From: Anthopleura xanthogrammica
Lineage: Eukaryota > Cnidaria > Anthozoa > Actiniaria > Actiniidae
Length of the DNA stretch: 64,000 nt
Direction of reading: 5' to 3'
NCBI GenBank assembly: GCA_964019055.1
Contig: OZ025219.1
Coordinates: forward strand, 1,582,001-1,646,000
Numbering within the stretch: position 1 is the first letter of the stretch; each line of letters begins with the position of its first letter. The notes beneath the pieces are model-generated. The model was not told the origin of the DNA and did no database searches. It saw only the letters and a list, made by a program, of their open reading frames with translations. The translations under genes and the position numbers were made by a program. Shown one piece after another: positions 7,997 through 18,188 of this stretch.

Positions 7997-8710
7997 ATGA
8001 CAAGATTTTACGTGACATTAAGGAAGTCGGATGAGACGTTTTGGTTGGAGCATCCCATAAGCAGGAAGAGTAAGATGACGTTGTTGAGTTACATGTTCAA
8101 GAATGGACTCTATGATCTTATGGAAGAAGGATTTGTGTATGATTCTAAGAGAAGACCTTTCCTTAGGATTCCTCGGGGGAATTATTACATGGATAGTTCC
8201 ATATCAACTGCTGAGGATGTGAAGGGAGATCATGATACTGTTGTCTTACGTATGGAAATGAGGGGGGAAAAAGGTGCTCCAAAAAGTGAGGTGAAATATT
8301 ACCTGATGGCTGATCAAGCTGGCGTGACTCTAAGCCCCAACTTAGCCTCTTTCTTTGGGATACCCGAGACCCTAGCTTATAAGAAAGACGATACTAAGGC
8401 ACAACCGATAACTCTTAAGAAATCCCCTACCGTTCTTTGTCTCCATTGTAGTCTCGTGAACTCCTTTCATACCCTAATCAACGAACAACGTGACTCGTTA
8501 TCATACGAGACATTCGCTCCTTCCCAGATGCTTTCCACGATAGGCGCGGGGGCTCTTGGCGAGAACGTATCACATGTCTTCAACGATACCCCCACTACCC
8601 CCATTTTGGGAGAAAAGATCAGTAGCATCAGATTTTGGGTCACGGATGCTGATAATAAGATCATCTCTGATGGGATATATCCAATGATGATTGCAGTAGA
8701 AATCACATAA
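7997..8710 (+). CDS. Probable minor capsid (penton-like) protein
   Basis: A 237-residue, mostly beta-rich protein without transmembrane helices. It begins with FYVTLR, and its C-terminal strand pattern around IRFWVTDADNKII is typical of the beta-rich minor capsid proteins of cnidarian Polintons. These features and the location among structural genes suggest a single jelly-roll minor capsid or penton protein. This is inference and needs structure prediction. A 61-bp leader made of a duplicated GATAAGGATAAAGGA unit precedes the ATG. Confidence 0.5.
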   Translation: MTRFYVTLRKSDETFWLEHPISRKSKMTLLSYMFKNGLYDLMEEGFVYDSKRRPFLRIPRGNYYMDSSISTAEDVKGDHDTVVLRMEMRGEKGAPKSEVKYYLMADQAGVTLSPNLASFFGIPETLAYKKDDTKAQPITLKKSPTVLCLHCSLVNSFHTLINEQRDSLSYETFAPSQMLSTIGAGALGENVSHVFNDTPTTPILGEKISSIRFWVTDADNKIISDGIYPMMIAVEIT

Positions 8711-8735
8711 GAATAGTAACGTATTATAGAAAAGA

Positions 8736-9353
8736 ATGGTAGATAACGATATTAAAAGAACAACAGGACTCTATCCAACAGCTCCAGAATTCACTGATGG
8801 CGAGGATTTTAGACTACATAAGGTAGATTCTGTACTCATGAAGTTAGAAAGTGAGCGCGATCGATACGAAAAAGTGCGAAAGAAGTATTCGCGATGGAGG
8901 TTGTTTTTCCATACTTTCTCAATGACCTCGGGAAGTCTTTCTGTCTTGTTTACGGTGGGAGGCATTGGTACGTCACTTACGGGCCCTGGATTGGCAATAG
9001 GAATACCACTGTCTGCGGTGGGGGGTTTTATGGGGGTTGTTTCTGCTTTGTGCGGAATGACTGTTAAGAAGCTCACTATGAAAGTAAGTAAGCACGAGAA
9101 GACGGTTCAGCTCATTCGTTCTAAGCTTAATAGTATTAACGACATTGTCTCGAAAGCTTTGAAGGATAACAGGATTAGTGAGGAAGAATTTACACTTATT
9201 CTTGGTGAAATGCGGAAGTACGAGAAACTTAGGGGAGAGATTAGGATGAAGAAGAACGAAGAATTCTTGCAAAAAAAAGTTTTCGACATCGAGGGGCTCA
9301 GGAAGGAGGTGAAAGAGGAATTTATTCAACAACTCACACAACCAAGGAAGTAG
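8736..9353 (+). CDS. Conserved Polinton protein with hydrophobic hairpin and coiled coils
   Basis: A 205-residue protein. Residues 25-55 form a charged helix, 61-107 a glycine-rich hydrophobic hairpin (around GGIGTSLTGPGLAIGIP), and 110-190 charged helices including SKHEKTVQLI and a KALKDNRISEEEF stretch. Related proteins are frequent in cnidarian Polinton loci, and their role is unknown. The glycine-rich hairpin suggests membrane insertion or permeabilisation. It starts 25 bp after the previous gene. The upstream motif here is a weaker TATAGAAAAGA. Confidence 0.7.
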   Translation: MVDNDIKRTTGLYPTAPEFTDGEDFRLHKVDSVLMKLESERDRYEKVRKKYSRWRLFFHTFSMTSGSLSVLFTVGGIGTSLTGPGLAIGIPLSAVGGFMGVVSALCGMTVKKLTMKVSKHEKTVQLIRSKLNSINDIVSKALKDNRISEEEFTLILGEMRKYEKLRGEIRMKKNEEFLQKKVFDIEGLRKEVKEEFIQQLTQPRK

Positions 9354-9445
9354 CGTTACGAGTAGGGGGTTTTGAGTATAAGGTTCGTCGTGAAGATAGA
9401 ATAGAGGTTTAATGGGAAAGAAATACATCATATAAAAGAAGAAAG

Positions 9446-10969
9446 ATGTTCGATGCATTTGGTAACGATTTTGATAACCCTAGATGGGGTCCCATCTACG
9501 AATTTCCCACAGACAAATCCGCCTACCCCCCACCACCTCTTAGCCTCATAGCTTCCCAATCCGAGGAGCCCATTCCCCCTCCCAAGGTCACAAACCCCAA
9601 ACCCAAACCCAAACCCAAGCCAAAGATCAAAAAACCTAACCCCAACTTTCCCAAGAACCTCACGAGAACTGGGGAGCCATACCCTCTTTACGACAACAAA
9701 CCCGAGGGAGGCTTTTCTGACCTAATAACCAATCTCAAAGTCCTTGTTTCCCCGAACGCCTCCTTCACGACGAAGGTTCATAACCTTTTTGAAGATTCGG
9801 TAGTAACGCACTACCACGATAAGGAAACTCGTGCTTGGATGCGGGGTCCTGACATGGCATATTGGCCTCAACAACTAAACTTTGCTATTTGGGCTGCTAC
9901 CAAGGGGTGTGGTGTTGGGCTTGACATGATGAAGGAAATTCCGTTTTTCCGATTCCACGTGTATTTTACGATACGTAGAATATTATATGAGTTAGAGTGT
10001 CCGCTTCCCTGGGATGACAAGTTTAATCAGACAGATAATAACTACCATAAGCCTACGTGGGAAGCTTTGAAGAAGGAGTTCGGCTTACACAGAAATCCAG
10101 ACTTTAGGAATAGGGAGGGGACGGGTGGTGGTGTTGGGGAAATGCATGTAATGAATTGGGAAAAGGGTGACTATATTAAGAACCCTGGATATGTTTATCC
10201 CGGCTATCTCCTTGGTTTTGCTAGTGAGACCAAGCATGGGTCAGTCTACTACGTAAGGAGCTTAGAGAAGCAACCATGGAGACCCTTCTTTGCTGGGAAG
10301 GGTGTGGGTATAAGGAACTTGGTTAGAATCGATCGTAGCATCGAAAGCTTCGTGTATTGCATTCTCGGGGCTCAGGTTAGGACGTTTTCTCCGATTTATG
10401 ACGTGGAAGAAAGTGGTGCTTCCTTGGAAACGCAGGAGGTTTTCTTAAATCTCCTAGAAAGCTGTATCGTCCTAAACAGCGTTTCTGATGGGATCCAAAG
10501 ATATCAGACTGCTGTTAATGACGCAAACGCGGTGTTGGATTATGCATTAGCTCCTGGTTGTTGGTTGATGCCTAGTAGGCTTGTCATAAATGATACCCTC
10601 GTGGTGGGGTACAACGATGAGCTTAGGAGGGCGCATGGTTGGATGAAGTTTGGAGTGAATGATATTAATAAGAAGACTGAGAGTGAGTACATAAAGGATG
10701 AAAAGGAGAAGCGACATCAAACAACTGGGAAGACTGAGAAGGACGTGACTAAGACTGGGAAGGACGTGACTAAGACTGGGAAGGATGTGACTAAGACTGG
10801 GAAGGACGTGACTAAGACTGGGAAGGATGTGACTAAGACTGGGAAGACCAATGACGTCGTTAAGAGTCCTAAGAGGAATCTTAAGTCTACTGGCGATAGT
10901 TCGCATGAAGTGAACTTAGCGGTGATTGCTGCCGTATCTGTGGGAGTTGGATGGATGTTGTTTAGGTAG
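9446..10969 (+). CDS. Large conserved Polinton protein with TGKDVTK repeats and C-terminal anchor
   Basis: A 507-residue protein. The N-terminus is proline/lysine rich (repeated PK dipeptides, about residues 50-65). A compact conserved domain fills about 90-410 and contains FEDSVVTHYHDKETRAWMRG and a run of aromatic residues. About six 7-residue TGKDVTK units (21-bp tandem repeats) occupy roughly 430-470. A single hydrophobic helix ends the protein (about 488-505). Related proteins recur in cnidarian Polintons with no assigned function. The membrane anchor and repeat stalk suggest a surface or virion-membrane protein. TATAAAAG lies upstream. The 3' end overlaps the convergent gene by 8 bp. 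Confidence 0.75.
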   Translation: MFDAFGNDFDNPRWGPIYEFPTDKSAYPPPPLSLIASQSEEPIPPPKVTNPKPKPKPKPKIKKPNPNFPKNLTRTGEPYPLYDNKPEGGFSDLITNLKVLVSPNASFTTKVHNLFEDSVVTHYHDKETRAWMRGPDMAYWPQQLNFAIWAATKGCGVGLDMMKEIPFFRFHVYFTIRRILYELECPLPWDDKFNQTDNNYHKPTWEALKKEFGLHRNPDFRNREGTGGGVGEMHVMNWEKGDYIKNPGYVYPGYLLGFASETKHGSVYYVRSLEKQPWRPFFAGKGVGIRNLVRIDRSIESFVYCILGAQVRTFSPIYDVEESGASLETQEVFLNLLESCIVLNSVSDGIQRYQTAVNDANAVLDYALAPGCWLMPSRLVINDTLVVGYNDELRRAHGWMKFGVNDINKKTESEYIKDEKEKRHQTTGKTEKDVTKTGKDVTKTGKDVTKTGKDVTKTGKDVTKTGKTNDVVKSPKRNLKSTGDSSHEVNLAVIAAVSVGVGWMLFR

Positions 10970-11738
10970 AGGGATAATCTTCATCTGAATCTGACTCCTC
11001 TATTTCTGGAATTGGCTTTAGTAGTCTCTCGTACTCCTTAGGATCTTTGATGTTTACTTCCCATACTCTTATGACTAAGGTTACTTTACCTGAAGATCCT
11101 ACGTAAATGTTACTGATGTGTAACGCGGCGTCTACCTCCATTTTCTTACCAATAAGTTCTTCTGGATCTATTCTTTTTCCGGACGCGTCGTAAAATCTTC
11201 CTCCTAGCCTACCCGTAGCCCTGTTTGTTGGTATTTTTGGGTATAACGTGGGTCCTTTTCCCTCTACTTTTTCTAACCTAACCTTCCCATCTTCTCCTGT
11301 TACCGGTTCTAGTTTCCAATATAAGGGATTTAGTCCGCCTTTGATCTTTTTTAGGTCCGATTTAGTTAGTTCTATTAGTCCAAGTTCTTCCTTGTAGTGT
11401 AGTACGGCTTCGATGCACATATCTACGACCTTGTTGAAGGATCTTATCCACTTTTTCTGGTCTTCAGTTGGTCCTTCGCGATCCCATGTGCATAGTGGTA
11501 GGCTATAGTCCTTCCTTGATCCCTCGAATAAACTTTCCGAAGGACCGAACGAGAACACCCACCCAGATGGTACTATTAGCTTTCCTTGTGTTTCCTTGTC
11601 GTCGTACTTTGTGTTTATCTCGATTATCTTGTACTTTATCTTCTTTCCTAGCACTTCTTTTCGTATTGGTTTAGAGAATCGTAGGTTATTTGCATCATAA
11701 TCTATCATACTTGTTAGCCTTGGCCTTGTTAGTGACAT
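10962..11738 (-). CDS. Probable single-stranded DNA-binding protein
   Basis: A 258-residue protein with a mixed alpha/beta body and an acidic C-terminal tail (EESDSDEDYP), a common feature of replication ssDNA-binding proteins. The pattern of a basic N-terminal half, a KVYDASG-like turn (FYDASGKRIDPEELIG) and a final beta-hairpin is reminiscent of the DUF5871-type proteins of large DNA viruses. That likeness is from family knowledge and was not tested. It is convergent with the preceding plus-strand gene. A CATAAAG motif lies about 30 bp upstream of its ATG, farther than for the plus-strand genes. Confidence 0.5.
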   Translation of the reverse strand: MSLTRPRLTSMIDYDANNLRFSKPIRKEVLGKKIKYKIIEINTKYDDKETQGKLIVPSGWVFSFGPSESLFEGSRKDYSLPLCTWDREGPTEDQKKWIRSFNKVVDMCIEAVLHYKEELGLIELTKSDLKKIKGGLNPLYWKLEPVTGEDGKVRLEKVEGKGPTLYPKIPTNRATGRLGGRFYDASGKRIDPEELIGKKMEVDAALHISNIYVGSSGKVTLVIRVWEVNIKDPKEYERLLKPIPEIEESDSDEDYPST

Positions 11739-11827
11739 TTTTTGTTCTTTGTTCTCTTGTTCTCTTTATGATAGACTAGATATTCTTAAGCGTATTAGAT
11801 GTCAAAGCCCTTCTTTGATATCTTACG

Positions 11828-12361
11828 TTACTTAGCCTTTAATAACACGCAGCCCTCGGGTAACTCCTCTTCTTTGAAGTAAGCGAACGCATATTTTTGA
11901 CCATCGATCTTTGACTTTCCGGTCTTTGCAGAAGGTTTTCCCTCACAACAAGCGATTATGACGCCAGGGTTTATTCCTAAGCGCTTACCTGTTGCGTACA
12001 TGCTCCGAAAGTAGCTCTTTTCTTCGGTAAGTAGGTTCGTGGATACGACGCATTTCCTGTTCTCCCAGTTGTTCTTTAGGAAGGAATAGTCTTTTTTCTT
12101 TGGTGGGAGGGGCGGGGGAGATTCTTTTTCCGGAGAGGTCTTGATCACTTGGGGATAATTTCGTGGTGGTGGCGTTGGAAGTTCTTCTTTTAGAGGAGAA
12201 GTTTCGATCACTTGGGGCGACGGGGTCATGGAATTGCGGAACGCTCTCATGACCTGTTCGAGCGCTTTTTCAGTGATGCGGATCTCTTCTTCCTCCGTGA
12301 CTTCTCTCTGAAGATTTTTCTTATTCTTTTTTCGCATTTTTTCTTTGTTATGTATTTGCAT
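11828..12361 (-). CDS. NUMOD1-like putative DNA-binding protein
   Basis: A 177-residue protein from the ATG at 12361. That start was chosen because AATAAAG sits immediately before it, exactly as at other genes of the element. The frame stays open upstream to a GTG at 12529. The N-terminus is lysine/glutamate rich and the middle has proline-rich repeats (PQVIETSP, PQVIKTSP). The C-terminal 60 residues (YATGKRLGINPGVIIACCEGK, then GQKYAFAY) resemble the NUMOD1 helix-turn-helix found beside homing endonucleases. No nuclease domain is present. A transcriptional or DNA-binding role is possible. Confidence 0.5.
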   Translation of the reverse strand: MQIHNKEKMRKKNKKNLQREVTEEEEIRITEKALEQVMRAFRNSMTPSPQVIETSPLKEELPTPPPRNYPQVIKTSPEKESPPPLPPKKKDYSFLKNNWENRKCVVSTNLLTEEKSYFRSMYATGKRLGINPGVIIACCEGKPSAKTGKSKIDGQKYAFAYFKEEELPEGCVLLKAK

Positions 12362-12529
12362 CTTTATTAAAGCACTTTTATTTAGTTTCTTTTCTTTTTC
12401 TTTTTCTTTTCTTCGTGGGGGAGGAACACCCCTCTCTTCCCTCTCTTCCCAAGAATAGCTCACGCCTTCCCTCATTTCTTGCGCACACCTGGACCAGTCA
12501 AGCTCCCCTCTGGAAAAGTGTTCTTTCAC

Positions 12530-13134
12530 TTAAAGTTCTACTCTGACTCATGTGTGATCCCTGGAGTTCAGAGAAACTCAGAGTGGGAGCCCTTTGAGCG
12601 CATCCTGGGGAAAAGAAGGAGAATTGCTCTGATTTAGTCGCGATCTTTGGACTTCGGGGAAGGCGTGAGTGATCGTGTCGGGGGATTACTCTGGTTTAGG
12701 CGCGTTGTTGGAGGGAGAGGGAAGGACGTGAGTGATCGTGTTGGGGGATTAGTCTGGTTTAGGCGTGATGTTGGAGGGAGAGGGAAGGACGTGAGGGTAT
12801 TTGCGGCGTGGTTGTGCCTGTGTATTTGCGGCGAGGGGGAAGGACGTGGGGGGTGTTTGCGGCGTGGTCGTGTCTGTGTATTCGCGGCTAGGCTGTGCCT
12901 GTGTATTTGCGGCGAGGGGGAAGGACGTGGGGGGTGTTTGCGGCGAGGCCGTTCCTGTGTGTTGGAGGGAGGGGGAAGGACGTGGGGGAAGTGGGGGGTT
13001 GCGGCTAGGCTGTGCCTGTGTATTCGCGGCGAGGCCGTGCCTGTGTAAAAAAATGTTAGGCGTGATTTTTGGAGATGTGTTCTTTTCACTGGGAAGGACG
13101 GGCCGCTGCGCTTGAATCGGCCTTCTATACCTAC
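12530..13134. repeat. G-rich subterminal repeats of the Polinton
   Basis: No gene is supported here. From about 12640 to 13045 the plus strand is a patchwork of G-rich direct repeats built on GGAAGGACGTGGGGGGTGTT, GTGCCTGTGTATTTGCGGCG and GTGATCGTGTTGGGGGATTA. Open frames through it are artefacts of the repeats. It may belong to the terminal region of the element. Confidence 0.6.
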
Positions 13135-13137
13135 TGA

Positions 13138-13213
<76 letters not shown>
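13135..13213. repeat. (GAAA)n microsatellite
   Basis: About 19 tetranucleotide units near the probable right edge of the Polinton. The flanks change from G-rich to AT-rich across it. Confidence 0.95.
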
Positions 13214-13798
13214 AGGAAGATCCGACTTTTTCGAAATTTCAGGTACCACTCCACGAGACGGACCAAAAACGCTAAAATTAGGCTATTTTTATTGGCCTTT
13301 TTCCATTCACAAGATTATTTACCTAGATGTATTTACAACAATCTGACAATGTTCATGTCCTACAAATATATTACAAAACACTGTTTGTCCAAGTTTGACA
13401 CATGCAATAATAGGCATAAAACTGATAAACTGAGAATCCACACTTTTACTTAAATCGCTCATTTTTACATGATTTGAAATATATAGTTTTGACAGTTTCA
13501 AAAAAGCTCTAAGACTCTTGCTATAGCACATTTGTCTGGTGATGTTTAAGAAAATGCATAGAAAAATATAGAAAATAAAACAAGTCTTGAAAACAAAGAT
13601 CACGCCAAAAAACAGGGGGGGCAGCAAATAGAGGGGGGCCAGCATTTTTTATGCTCCACAAAGGACAGGGCTAAGAGAGACGAAGCTAACTCATTTCCTA
13701 TCCCCACCCCTGGAATTTTTTACAGGGGAGGGGAGGGGCAGGAATTATCTGCATCTGGGGTCTCTTACACACAAGTTGCTTTAAGTATAATCATTGAA
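13214..13798. other. Non-coding; probable 3' flank of the first GPCR gene
   Basis: AT-rich sequence with no supported gene. A minus-strand AATAAA lies near 13288, in a suitable place to end the GPCR transcript. G-runs occur at 13612-13640 and 13715-13740. Confidence 0.5.
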
Positions 13799-14800
13799 TT
13801 AAGTTGTTGATGTTTTGTAAAGAGTTTTGGTACTTGTAGTCATCTCTGATGAAGAATTAAACACTTCCAAGTTAATCGACTCGAACTTGTTAACCAAAGT
13901 TCTACAGCGAAACATTTTCTTGAAGGCTTTTCTGAAATTATCAAATCTCAAAGCATAAAGAAAAGGATTCATGGAAGAGTTAGCAAGGATAAGTACAAGG
14001 TGAATATCCCTTGCCCAGTGGATTAAGACACAGCTACATCTACTGCACAAGTTTGTGATGTAAATACAGATGCAAGCTGGAAGATAACAACCAAGGAAAA
14101 ATACCAGCATTATGAGAAAATTCTTAGTGACTTTTTGTTCCCATCTGATAGCTTTATGCTTAGCAAAGTTGTCTTCTTTCTTTGCATCATGTATGTTGTC
14201 CCACTGTTCAACTTGTGCTCTAAAAACTTTGAATATCCTCTGATATGTAAAGAGTGTAACACAGAGAGCAAAAAGGATAATAGTATGCACAAAAATAAAA
14301 GCGAACATTAGGTAGCCAGTGGCAAAGTAGATAAATGAAAATCCTACGGAGAAAACCCAGATTCCAAGAGACACATACCCTGCTCTTTTGGGATTGAGTT
14401 TAGTCCTGTAAGACATTGGTGAAGTGATAGCAAAATATCTGTCAAAGGTAAGAGCAGCAAGACTTAGCACAGATGCTGAACTAGCCATGAAATAGGGCAC
14501 AAAGAAGAAATCAACGGTATTGGGATATTTTCCATAAAGACCTTCACTGTAAAGATATGCAGATGAAAGAGGATCAACCAAAGCCCCAACTAATAAGTCT
14601 GCTACAGCTAGATTGGCAACAAAGTAGTTAAATGGTGATTTTAAATCATGATATGGGTCCACAAAGATGGCAAGTAATACCAGTAAGTTACCACTGACTG
14701 TAAGTAGAGTCAGTGGGATGAAAATGGATGCTGTAGTGAATGAAATGTAACTGGGAGGAATGGTCATGTTGACGCATGGATATTCACCAAATAAGGACAT
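13799..14800 (-). CDS. Class A (rhodopsin-family) GPCR, MECA-like, intronless
   Basis: A 333-residue seven-helix receptor of the plasma membrane that signals through G proteins. Visible landmarks are an N-glycosylation site at N11 (NMT), GN at 37-38 in TM1, LAVAD at 64-68 in TM2, DRY at 120-122, CYLP at 238-241 in TM6 (the usual tryptophan is replaced by tyrosine) and NPFLY at 278-282 in TM7. It lacks the TM3 and loop-2 cysteines and the TM5 proline, a combination known for melanocortin, EDG, cannabinoid and adenosine-type receptors. The ligand cannot be predicted. It has a full-length paralogue about 3.8 kb upstream, so the two are tandem duplicates. Confidence 0.93.
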   Translation of the reverse strand: MSLFGEYPCVNMTIPPSYISFTTASIFIPLTLLTVSGNLLVLLAIFVDPYHDLKSPFNYFVANLAVADLLVGALVDPLSSAYLYSEGLYGKYPNTVDFFFVPYFMASSASVLSLAALTFDRYFAITSPMSYRTKLNPKRAGYVSLGIWVFSVGFSFIYFATGYLMFAFIFVHTIILFALCVTLFTYQRIFKVFRAQVEQWDNIHDAKKEDNFAKHKAIRWEQKVTKNFLIMLVFFLGCYLPACICIYITNLCSRCSCVLIHWARDIHLVLILANSSMNPFLYALRFDNFRKAFKKMFRCRTLVNKFESINLEVFNSSSEMTTSTKTLYKTSTT

Positions 14801-15374
14801 TTTAAAAATGAAAAAATTGAAATGGGAAGAGACCAGAATTTTAAATTAAAAGTTAAATAATTCACTGTCTTAGATAAGTTCATGTTCACCCATGTTGAAG
14901 AGCTTCTTGGTTCTTGTAGTGTTGCTGGAAATAACAGAAAATATCTTGCTTTTTGTCAGAACTTCATCTGGATATTTTCTTCTTTTCTTTTTGTTTTGAA
15001 CAATTTTCTATATTTGAAGATTTATTGTTCCAGCTTTAGGAAATACCAGATTAATTTGGCAACTTTTTTCTTTGCCGTCCTCTTCTAGCTCCTTGTTGTG
15101 GTTTTTGAAGATAATTTCAGAAATATAATCTGAAAAGTTAAAATCAATGAAATGAAATTAACTGAACATTTATGCAATACTTCATACGGCCTGGGGCTGC
15201 ATATTGCAGTTTATAACCCAACGATGAATTTTCGCGCGCTGTTATTGGTTCAAATGGGTCACGTGCAGGACGGGTATCAGGCGATATCCCCCGTCCGAAG
15301 TGATATTCGTCCAGCAGAAGGTAAAAACGTTAAAAAAGAAAGGAAAAAACACGGAAAACAAAGAAACTCGGTTT
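14801..15374. other. Non-coding, upstream of the first GPCR gene
   Basis: AT-rich sequence that should hold the promoter and 5' UTR of the GPCR gene. I see no clear TATA box or gene. Confidence 0.4.
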
Positions 15375-15682
15375 GTACAAAGGCCGAAGGCCGAATGGGC
15401 TATTGACTCGTAGGCCATGAGGGCGAGAGGTCTAATTGTTTTAGTAAAAACCTACTAATCGGTCCAATAAAAGGATGCAAAAAGTTTTGGATTTTGCTTT
15501 AAACATAATTTTTTTGGTTTTCAAAACCGGCGCTTTTCGCTACTAGAGGTCTATCACTAATAGACCCCTAGTAGCTCAGCCAATCACAGGGCTCGATTGG
15601 TGATAGACCATTAGTAGGTTTTTTCTAATACTATTTTTTCTAATACTATTTATTCGGACTCGAGGACTAATTGTTAAATAGA
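15375..15682. repeat. MITE-like element, copy 1 (5' truncated)
   Basis: It shares about 250 bp of nearly identical sequence with 61622-61918, including GAGAGGTCTATCACTAATAG-like internal inverted repeats. This copy keeps the right terminal repeat (TCGGACTCGAGGACTAATTG) but has lost the left one. The other copy keeps the left and lacks the right. Confidence 0.85.
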
Positions 15683-16548
15683 AACCATAGATAAATGTGC
15701 TAAATATTCTCACATACCATCCCACCCCTCCCCCCATGTATCCACTACCCTTACGTTTTGTCTTAGGGGAGGGGTGGGAACTGATTAAAGTTGTACAAAA
15801 GCCATGCCGTTACATTTCGCAGCTCTGCGATAAAAAATATTCATAAAATTCTCCTTCAATTTTATTGATATTCTTTGATTTTTTTCCCGGTAGTTTTTTG
15901 TTTGGTTTCTAACTAAGATTAGAGGGAAAACAGAATATTATTTCCGCATCTCAAGACTATTAAGCCATCGACACTTAACTTAAGGCGTCTTCAATTGTCA
16001 TCAATAAAAGTCTCCTTAAGCAAATGTATAATCAAATATGACACAAAAACATTAAGTATAAGCTTAGCTCAAAACCTCAATCCAATTCAATTCTTTTTCG
16101 AAAGTTTTAAGGCTAATAATTTGAGCTGAACTCTCACAAGACAGACACCAACATCACTCACAAAAAAAAACATATTTTTGAAATATTACTTACGCTTATT
16201 TATACCTCAAGCTCCGAGATCTTTCGCTCTAGAGTCTATATTTGTAAACAAAGCTTGGATTCGATCTTTTTTTTGCTCTGCTTTGACGGTATTGTCAAAG
16301 ATTATTTCCGTCCATCGATTATGTTACACGAGGGCTGCATCCGGGTCAGACCAGACCAGTCAGACTGCTTGATTGGGGTTCCTGTGGAGATATGGCAGAT
16401 GGGACAGGATACTAGTACTGAGAGAAAAGCTAGAAAGACAATCTCGAGCCCAGAGTCTTCCGGCTTTTTGGTCAGCGGGCTGCTGACTTAGCAATGTCCG
16501 GAATACAAAATTCTCAGGAGATTGAAATTCTTTGAATGAATTCTGAGA
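15683..16548. other. Non-coding intergenic sequence
   Basis: AT-rich sequence with a C-rich and G-rich stretch near 15720-15780 that can form a short inverted repeat. No gene is supported. Short open frames here have no recognisable features. Confidence 0.4.
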
Positions 16549-16875
<327 letters not shown>

Positions 16876-18188
16876 TACTCACGGTACGAAAATATCATCC
16901 ATGTAACTATTAATAACAAGGGTCCTTTATTGCAGAATAACATGCAATATAAGTGTAGAAGGACGACCAATCTCTTACAAAATGTAGGCTTCATTTCTCC
17001 TTTCATGACTATGTAGTCCTTTGCCGAACGAAATACGTTTGCTGTATTTTGTGTCAATACATTTATCGAACACATAGCCATAAATTTCTTCACCGGAAAT
17101 ATGTACTCTTTCGCCTTTGTGCCAGTCAGTTACGATTGCGCTTAGCGAGGTCATTCTTAATTTGAACAACTAGTAAGCTAGTACAAGCACTGCGCATACT
17201 AATTGTCTGAAAGCGATCTAGCTCTCAAGGACTGCCGGATATGGAAGAAGTTCACTGCTGAGCCATGAGCCGTGAAGCACTAAATGATCACTTTTATATA
17301 CAATTTTATTATTCGATTACAACCACTAATTATAAGCATGATAAAAAATATATATAATTACTTGCACGCCACAGTGCGTCTTTATCTGTTTGACTGCCTT
17401 TTTTCAGCTGGTTTGGAAGGGCTAGAGCAAGGAAAAGGGTATTCTAAAGATTTTTCATACAACTGCCGATGATGGCCGAGGGATTTTTTGATGCACGTCT
17501 GATCGATTGTAAGGAAAAGCACAAGGCGTATTTTATTAAATATACAATTTCGGGATCAGACAATTTCGACATGATTAATTTGCTGTAAGTGATTAGCGGC
17601 GATATTTGGCTGGACGTTATGAACCTGTTCGGGGATTTGAATGTATACACGGCCAGTTGGCATTATTTTGAACCTGCTGTACCTTCTTTAGTACTTTCAC
17701 TCTCTTTTATTACGCTTCTCTAATCTATTTTTCAATGTGTATCAGTCCTATTCTTGTTATTTTTTCTTTCTTTCTTCAGTTTTATCCATCCTTTCTTTTT
17801 CTATCGCTTTTTTCTTTTCTCTCTTTCTTTTTCATTATATTGGCGATAGATAAAATCGCTACTTTGAGTCGCGGCAAATACGCGCGTATTTAGAACTATC
17901 TTCGAGTGTATATTAAATTACATATCCTTAAATGTAATGACAAAGTTTAGCCAAGTTGTTAAAATAACGGAAATTAAAATTTCTAGAAAGGAATTTTCTT
18001 CCGAACATGAAGCATGTTATCACTAAACGCTTTCATTTTGTCAAGACGTTTCGTGGAGGATGTTTAAGCAAATTGAAAGTAGAATAAACAAATACAAACG
18101 GCGGATGGAACAGTAGTTTTGACTTTTAATTTCATGATCGAATGACAGTGAATAAGCGAACCAATTTTTTTCTTTATTTTATTTAAAA
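16876..18188. other. Non-coding intergenic sequence
   Basis: No gene is supported. Short minus-strand open frames at 16975-17169 and nearby have no recognisable motif. The sequence is AT-rich with a pyrimidine-rich stretch near 17750-17840. Confidence 0.35.

Larger units (their letters stand above)
1..13220. mobile_element. Maverick/Polinton-class (adintovirus-like) element, left end missing
   Basis: About 16 tightly packed open frames include the diagnostic set of this class: protein-primed family B DNA polymerase, DD35E integrase, FtsK/HerA-type packaging ATPase and capsid-like proteins. The polymerase is cut by the window edge, so the left terminal repeat is not visible. The right edge is uncertain: the last gene starts at 12361, followed by G-rich subterminal repeats and a GAAA microsatellite ending near 13213, after which the sequence is AT-rich host DNA. 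No adenain-like cysteine protease is seen in the window. The absence of broken frames suggests a recent or constrained copy. Confidence 0.9.

Noticed and set aside
12362..12529. N-terminal extension of the NUMOD1-like gene from a GTG
   Set aside because: The ATG at 12361 is preceded immediately by AATAAAG, as at other genes; the extension lacks an ATG with this context.
12634..13266. Several open frames through the G-rich and GAAA repeats
   Set aside because: They translate simple repeats in multiple frames and lack the motif that precedes the real genes of the element.
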